From contig JASAND010018147.1 in assembly GCA_030248195.1 (NCBI GenBank), positions 1-64,000 of the forward strand: a stretch of DNA of 64,000 nt. Reading direction: 5' to 3'. The notes beneath the pieces are model-generated. The model saw only the letters and a program-made list of their open reading frames with translations, was not told the origin of the DNA and did no database searches. This document shows, one piece after another, positions 58,530 through 64,000 of the stretch. Position 1 is the stretch's first letter; each line of letters opens with the position of its first letter. This DNA comes from Trissonchulus latispiculum. Taxonomy: Eukaryota > Nematoda > Enoplea > Enoplida > Ironidae. The translations under genes and the position numbers were made by a program.

Positions 58530-58701
58530 TAGGGGCCTTGTCGCTAGCGAGTTAAAAGAGCAGAGTTAAAAAATTTAAACTAGTTTAACCCTGCAGGCGA
58601 GTTAAAAGGAACTGTTTAACTCTTTTAACCCTGTGCGCGAAAAGGATTGAGTTAATTTTAACTCTTTTAACTCGTTTAACTCGCTGCGCGAAAAGGCCCT
58701 A
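58530..58701. repeat. GAGTTAAA-word foldback MITE
   Basis: TAGGGGCCTTGTCGC at the left and the complement CTAGGGCCTTTTCGCGCAGC at the right. The interior is built of GAGTTAAA and TTTAACTC words. Its ends resemble the element at 31893-32064 (TAGGGCCTTTTC). Confidence 0.8.
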
Positions 58702-58720
58702 GGTTGAAGCTCAGTTATTC

Positions 58721-59282
58721 TAGGGTTGTTCCGATAAGAAATTGACCGGGCCGGGCCCGTGCCTAAATTTTCAGCCGGGCCGGGCCCGGGCCCGGGCCTA
58801 AATTTTCAGCCGGGCCGGGCCGGACCCGGGCCTGGGCCTGGCCGGCCCAGGCCCGGCCCGGAGCCCAGGGCCCGCTACTAGGCCCGGAGCCCAATCAAAG
58901 CCCGGAGCCCGCTACCCTGCCCGGCCGAAGGCCCGGGCCCGCTCCTTGGCCCGGCTTCAAATCCCCGGGCCCGGTGATAGGCCCGGGCTCCAAAGCCCTG
59001 GCCGCAGGAAGTCCCAGACTCGCAAACTGAGCCCGGCAGACAAGATAAGCCAGGCCGGCCGGGTGAGCCCGGCAAGCCCGGTGAGCCCGGTAGGCCCGGT
59101 GGGCCCGGAAGGCCGGCAGTCGGCCCGGCCTAAAAAACCGGGCCCGGTAGCGGGCCGGGCTTTCAGCCAGAGCCGGGCCGGGCCCAACTCAAAACTTTCC
59201 GGGCCCGGGCCTACACCGGGCCGGCCCGGCCCGGGCCCGGCCCAGGGCCCGGAGCCCGCTACACGGCCCGGGTACAACCCTA
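58721..59282. mobile_element. hAT-type element made of GGCCCGG words, extremely GC-rich
   Basis: TAGGGTTGTTCC and GGGTACAACCCTA lie between perfect 8-bp duplications AGTTATTC (58713-58720 and 59283-59290). Almost all of the interior is GGCCCGG/CCGGGCC. The left end is homologous to 43148 (TAGGRTTGTKCC, then TAAGAAATT), although that copy uses GGCCCGA. The collagen-like ORFs on both strands (58878-59446) are composition artefacts. Confidence 0.9.
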
Positions 59283-59290
59283 AGTTATTC

Positions 59291-59689
59291 AGACTGTTGC
59301 GCTATGCGGTCCGCTGCATAGTGTTACAAATTAGCTCATGTAATGGCCTCGCAGCGTGCTCCGTGTGGATAATCAGTTTACACGCGCGGTCCAGAATACA
59401 AAAGAGTAAAGACTGTTACCAAGACATACGCACGCAATCAACATAGGAATTTTCTTAGTTCTCCTTTTTGACCTCATCAAATCTGCATGCATTTGCATCT
59501 TTAACGTGTAAGACCGTATGAAATAATTTGGAATACTCCAGAAACTAAATTAACGCTAAGATTGCAGGAACGTAATGAGTGTGTGAATTTGAGATCCCTA
59601 TTCCCTAAGTATAATACAACGAAGACAGCTTTTATTCTCTGAAAATACATATATCAAAATAAAATAAACAAATTGACAACCATACCTGA
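59291..59689. other. Intergenic sequence
   Basis: AT-rich with two overlapping AATAAA-like motifs near 59660. No feature recognised. Confidence 0.4.
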
Positions 59690-60080
59690 ACGGGAGGTCA
59701 AATTTCACTGACCCTTGTGGAAGTAAATTTAGGTACCCCTTGTGAGAGCGATTTTTCTTAGGGGTACTTTTGAAAGCTTTAAGCGATTTTTGCCAATATT
59801 TTAACAAAAAACAGCAGTTTTTTAGCCAAAACACGTTTTTCGGATGTTTTTTCGCAAAGAAATATAGATTTTAAGTGAAAAATTCCGGCGAAGCCGGAAA
59901 ATTTTTGGAAATTTTAGTTGTAAAACCTATTTTTCGGGCAATTTTCTTACCCCTTGTGACAATTTTCTTACCCCTTGTGGTTGCAATTTCGCGACCCCTT
60001 GTGGACGACTTTGCTGAGGGGGGAATTCCCCCCTTGTCCACCTGTGTTGACAACTATGCTCACTAATGGGGACCCTCCTT
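59690..60080. repeat. CCCCTTGTG-word element with CCGGC-GCCGG core
   Basis: ACCCCTTGTGG/CCCTTGTGA recurs at both ends (59710-59745, 59948-60003). The centre has ATTCCGGCGAAGCCGGAAAA, the same core as 16156 and 36864, flanked by T and A tracts. A GGGGGGAATTCCCCCC palindrome lies near 60020. Confidence 0.65.
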
Positions 60081-61089
60081 TTTCCCACTAACCTCTAATC
60101 TTCCAGGTGCATGAACGTCCAGTAGCGTTGATTTAAAATTGAGAAATGATCGATTTTAGAACTAACTCCCCCTTTTATTGTAGCTAAACTAATTTGCATA
60201 TTGTGCAAAACACGAATATTCGGATAGATAATTTTATAAGCCAAAGGTCTTACATAGAAGAAACTTAGCTAATGTAACAAACAGGTCCTCCCTCTCCTAT
60301 TCAAAAGTTTCAGTTTAAATTAATTACTTCTTAAAATTATATTGTAGGCCAAGCCTACATTTCTTCCCAAAAGTTTCACCCCAATAATTTTAATCTCCCT
60401 CAGGCCCTTCTACATACGTCAATCTCTTTTCTATAAAAGTTTACAGTTTCCTACAAACGGGGCCTTTCTGCCATTCTGTCGACATTCTCCAAACTGTGTG
60501 CCTAGTTTAACGCAGTACTAGGATGCTATCTATGTCGTACCAGTAACTGTAGCAACAGTTTATATCAACTGCTACATTGCATTCTTTCTAACAGACCATT
60601 CAACTCTCAAATAAACTATTTTGATTACTACAAACCATGCGCACTTGCCGACCTAGCTTGTACTTTTCTTACCCCCTCAGGGGGCGAGTTGCTACCGTAT
60701 TCTATTCGAGCTTCTCAGGAGGCTTAGTATATTTTCATAGCACAGAGTTGTTGTATTACGGTCTTGCTTATCCGTAAGCGAGGGGCCACTACTGTCATTA
60801 ACCTGTCATTGCTGTTGTTGTATGCCAGAGAGGTTATGCCAGTCAGAGAAGTTTTGATAAATGGAGCCGAGCTGGCTGTCCTTCTTGGACAACCAGGCAG
60901 GAGCTCCAGAGATTAGTTCTCTCTAAGTAAGAGCGCTCACAGCGCCCATTGGCTCTCTTCTGTTTGGACTAAGGCTTCGACCTTAGTGACTGCAGGCAAG
61001 CGTTTTTAATTATTTCTCTATAACTATTAATTAGTAACTCTAGAATTAGCTAGCGAAATAGGACAAAAACAAATAAGAAAAATTCCTAG
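60081..61089. other. Intergenic sequence
   Basis: No firm gene. A frame of about 60 codons without a good start (60728-60918, ending LAVLLGQPGRSSRD) is mildly coding-like. The rest is AT-rich. Confidence 0.35.
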
Positions 61090-61254
61090 CTACTAATATG
61101 TTTGGAAGAGGATGAATGTTTGGAAGAGCCAGTCGCCGAACGTCCTCGCCCTCCCACGGCCCAACCTGCCACTGGCAGCGCAGCGGTGGCGGGACCATCT
61201 AACACTGGATCCCAGTCGTCTAGCGCCGGTCCACCGGCAGAAAATGATCAATGA
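61090..61254 (+). CDS. Coding-like island, Pro/Ala/Ser-rich C-terminal tail of an unknown protein (partial)
   Basis: In an AT-rich setting, a GC-rich frame reads CLEEDECLEEPVAERPRPPT, then AQPATGSAAVAGPSNTGSQ and a TGA at 61252. Its base composition is like that of the PCM1 exons. An in-frame 18-base duplication (TGTTTGGAAGAG twice) lies at its start. The frame is closed upstream by TAG at 61087, which can be read as the AG of an acceptor, but the pyrimidine tract is poor. It could be the last exon of a gene or the end of a retroelement polyprotein. Confidence 0.35.
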   Translation, partial: LLICLEEDECLEEPVAERPRPPTAQPATGSAAVAGPSNTGSQSSSAGPPAENDQ

Positions 61255-62600
61255 GACGATCTGACTTAACAGAGCCCAGGACTAGCAATTGCTACTAAAT
61301 TAATAATTGATTTTAGTTTATATTCTATGCTAATTCTGTTCAAACTCGGGTAACATGTTAAAGTAAATTGTTACTAATTAGTTGACTGAAACCAAGTGTG
61401 TAGTCTTGTGTTCATTCTGATGCAATAATGGTGAATAATATTTAATAACATACTGAAGTATACAGTTAATACGGGAAGAATCAGAGATGCTTAGGATTTG
61501 AATTTGAATTTGAACTTAGATCTACCAAAGTCACACCAATATCTAATGGTGTGGTTATTTATTCTTTTATTCCTTGATGAAACGAATAATTTAATGAACA
61601 CTACTGAAGTAATGGGTAATATCTGCGATTCGAACCACTCTGCCTGAATCTTATTACGACACGAACGAATATGAAATATCGTATATATTTCAATAATTGA
61701 TGTAATTATGTGGGGTAAAACCCACCCGATCTAATTATGTGGGTTATGCCCACACGTTGCAATTACCTGCGGAATAGCCTCAACTATGCCTATCCACGAA
61801 CGGAATCTAAATAAAGAACCTATTCTGATTAGGAATAAATTACGACGCACAGGTTAACCACCGGTTAATGTACAGTAAATATCTGGATTCGTACCAGGAA
61901 GCCACACACTTAGCACCTGACCATGGTCGCAATGACAAACCTATGCGCAGTAGCGAAATAACGATCAGCTTATGGTATTCTGTTTCTTAAAATTATTCGA
62001 TGCAGTTATGTGGGGTAAAACCCACTCGATGAAATTATTGGGGGATTAACCCCAATATCATATGGCCTTCATTTAAAAATTCTAAATCAGAATCGAAATC
62101 TGGGTCTGTAACAGGCTTGGCCCAACCAGTATCTGCATTTGTATGACATTGTATGGAAAACTGTGAATCGCTTACACAACTGGATCTCTCTGATGACAGA
62201 TTTCGGTTCCCATCTCATTCATTAATTAGTACTCTAAATTTCATGATTATTGAATCTAAGGGATTGGGGCCGAAAGATTCAATAAACTTGAAATTTGGAC
62301 GTACATAATTACTGAAACTAAGTTATTGTACCGGAAATTACGAAGGTTGCAAACATCAATCCCATATCTCGCCTAGAACCACACTGGAAAAGTAACCGAG
62401 CTATGAGTCAAAATAAACTACTATCACCTATGCTTAAATTAGTCTAGTATTTCTTATTGGTATTGTTATCTTCATTGATGTATGTCAAAAATGTACTCCG
62501 TTCTACCTAATTATTTCGGTATGATATGTCCAGTGCCAATGATCCATTCCTTGCAGTCTTATTATATTAAATTGTCTATTTCTTATAGATTAGCATAGCA
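61255..62600. other. AT-rich stretch with local repeats
   Basis: TTATGTGGGGTAAAACCCAC occurs twice (about 61708 and 62009), each near a tRNA-like B-box stretch on the minus strand (GGTTCGAATCGC at about 61630; GGTACGAATCC at about 61885). It may be an old, diverged tandem or SINE-like repeat. Confidence 0.35.
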
Positions 62601-62765
62601 ATGGCTGGACGAAATAATCCGCAAGTACCTCAAAATCCAAGGTAAATTTATTTTAAAGTAATGTAATAATGATAAAATACACGTCTAACATTATACAACT
62701 TCAGTTACATGATTGGAACTCGCGGGGACTTCCATACATCACCCGCAAACCCTATTTACCAATAA
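62601..62765 (+). CDS. Possible small two-exon ORF (33 codons)
   Basis: ATG at 62601 after an acceptor-like TTCTTATAG; frame MAGRNNPQVPQNP, donor AG/GTAAAT at 62641, then acceptor CAACTTCAG and exon 62705-62765 reading YMIGTRGDFHTSPANPIYQ and TAA. The 63-base intron has GTCTAAC as a branch point, and the phase joins without error. It may be a microprotein, the start of a longer gene, or chance. Confidence 0.3.
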
Positions 62766-63795
62766 CGAGAACACACCCATCTACAACTCTCTTCCTATCT
62801 TAATACACACTTATATATAGACGCTGGCATCTTGTTTTTATTGGTCCTTTTATTACACTCATCGGACTCGTTTTGCCTCCTTTGAGATGCCTTATTTTTC
62901 TCTGCGATCTACAACATCTTTCTTTTTTGGGCTTTTTGCTGTATATGCATATTAATACGGTTAACAACAAATACAAAATTCAAAATACAAAAATCCAAAA
63001 TTCAAAATGCAAAATAATGAAGTAGAATATGTAAATGCCAAATTAATAAAGAATCGAAAAACCGTAACTCTGATTAGCAAACAGAATTCTATACTGACTA
63101 ACATTATATAGGTGACTTCACTCTATCCGTACGCACAAAGTACTAAGAATATCAATTTAGCAAGCTAATTCCGAAATAATAACACAAGATTCTTACTTGA
63201 AACAAAGCAATGAGGCGTTTTAAGAATGAACGTATATAATTAAGCCTCGTAAAAACACTAACTTCTTCTTCCTCTAAATAACAGCTAAGTAACTAATAAA
63301 TTGCTTGCTTTTCAAATTAACTTCCGATTAGCAAAGTAACAAAACAACTGCTTTTAGAGAAAATATTCCACGAAAGTAAGCTTTCAAGTAATTCAGATTA
63401 ATGATTATCAAAAGTTGACCAAAAGTACTACAAAAAGTAAAAAAGTGAAAAACAAAATATAAGCGATACACGCTACCAGACGACAGCACTAGTCCTATGT
63501 TTATAGGACTAGAAGCATTGTGGGTAGATACGTGCTGTGTGAAGGAAATCTTACACTTAGCACGCAAAAAATAACGATATACAACCCGATGACCGTAAAA
63601 CAAACTATTCATAGCGCGGCGTCATTGCTCGCTACCACTATACTCCTAATACACCATTCTAGGCTCTAGTGGCTCGCTGTAGCCACTCTTGCTGCATTCG
63701 CAACTACGAGTTCTTATTCCGTGGCTTTATGTTCAAAACAAAACTGGAAAGGAAATAATAATAAATAAAAATAAAGATATATATATATATATATA

Positions 63796-63828
<33 letters not shown>

Positions 63829-64000
63829 TCGAATGGGTTTCATAGAGACCTCAGAAATTAAAATTAGCCCGTTTAAAAAACTGTGCCCTATTTTTCATCT
63901 ATTTTAATTGTTTATACGGCCCCTGTTTGCTTCTGTGAACATTCAAGTTTTGATTTCTTTTATTATTTTCGTAATGACTAAGTATTTTCGTACAGCTTTA
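62766..64000. other. Right-edge sequence
   Basis: AT-rich. A 94-codon minus-strand ORF (63328-63612) is hydrophobic and unrecognised. A 10-bp hairpin (CTAGTCCTAT-GTTT-ATAGGACTAG) lies at 63489-63512 and a microsatellite at 63776. Otherwise I see nothing. Confidence 0.4.
63776..63829. repeat. (TA)n(TG)n(TA)n microsatellite
   Basis: Uninterrupted AT repeats on both sides of a GTGTGTGT block. Confidence 0.95.

Noticed and set aside
58878..59446. Collagen-like or Gly/Pro-rich proteins on both strands
   Set aside because: Produced by the GGCCCGG word repeat of a hAT-type element with an 8-bp duplication.
1..64000. CRISPR arrays, rRNA genes or complete tRNA genes
   Set aside because: No regularly spaced direct repeats with unique spacers, no rRNA similarity, and only degenerate tRNA-like B boxes at about 58350, 61630 and 61885.

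Overview
The window is a piece of an AT-rich animal genome. Three protein-coding genes lie head to tail on the + strand, all split by GT-AG introns: the 3' end of PSMD11/Rpn6 (last two exons, 2760-4985), a full-length PCM1-like centriolar satellite scaffold gene (about 9051-46546, 36 coding exons, 2,144 codons in my model) and a FAXC/failed-axon-connections-type metaxin-like gene (48612-55776, 5 coding exons, 324 codons). Most genic exons are short and were assembled from splice sites, reading-frame phase and protein similarity. PCM1 and FAXC point to an invertebrate metazoan; the sequence alone does not settle the phylum.

The rest is mostly transposable elements. An antisense CR1/Jockey-type non-LTR retrotransposon runs off the left edge inside a PSMD11 intron. 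A second, 5'-truncated LINE with an RNase H domain, a (GAC)n tail and a 14-bp target-site duplication sits in a PCM1 intron. Introns of all three genes are packed with non-autonomous inverted-repeat elements: hAT-like elements (two with perfect 8-bp duplications), TTAA-flanked piggyBac-like MITEs, G-run-bordered elements with a CCGGC-N3-GCCGG core hairpin, and long near-perfect foldbacks.

The most unusual signal is a set of foldback elements whose interiors are built from one short word and its complement repeated many times (TTAATCC, CGAGT, GATTAGT, AACCC, GAGTTAAA, GGCCCGA, ACGGAGAAAC, TTTAGCCATTTAG). Several start with GGGCC-type ends followed by a TTTCATAAA-like motif. Each family has its own word, and two copies with homologous ends and 8-bp duplications carry diverged words, which suggests that the words are homogenised within each element.

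Other points: a decayed copy of part of FAXC exon 3 lies 6.4 kb downstream of the original; a coding-like, intron-bearing stretch on the minus strand is nested in the last PCM1 intron and abuts a perfect foldback; and two weakly supported coding islands lie near the right edge (61090-61254, 62601-62765).
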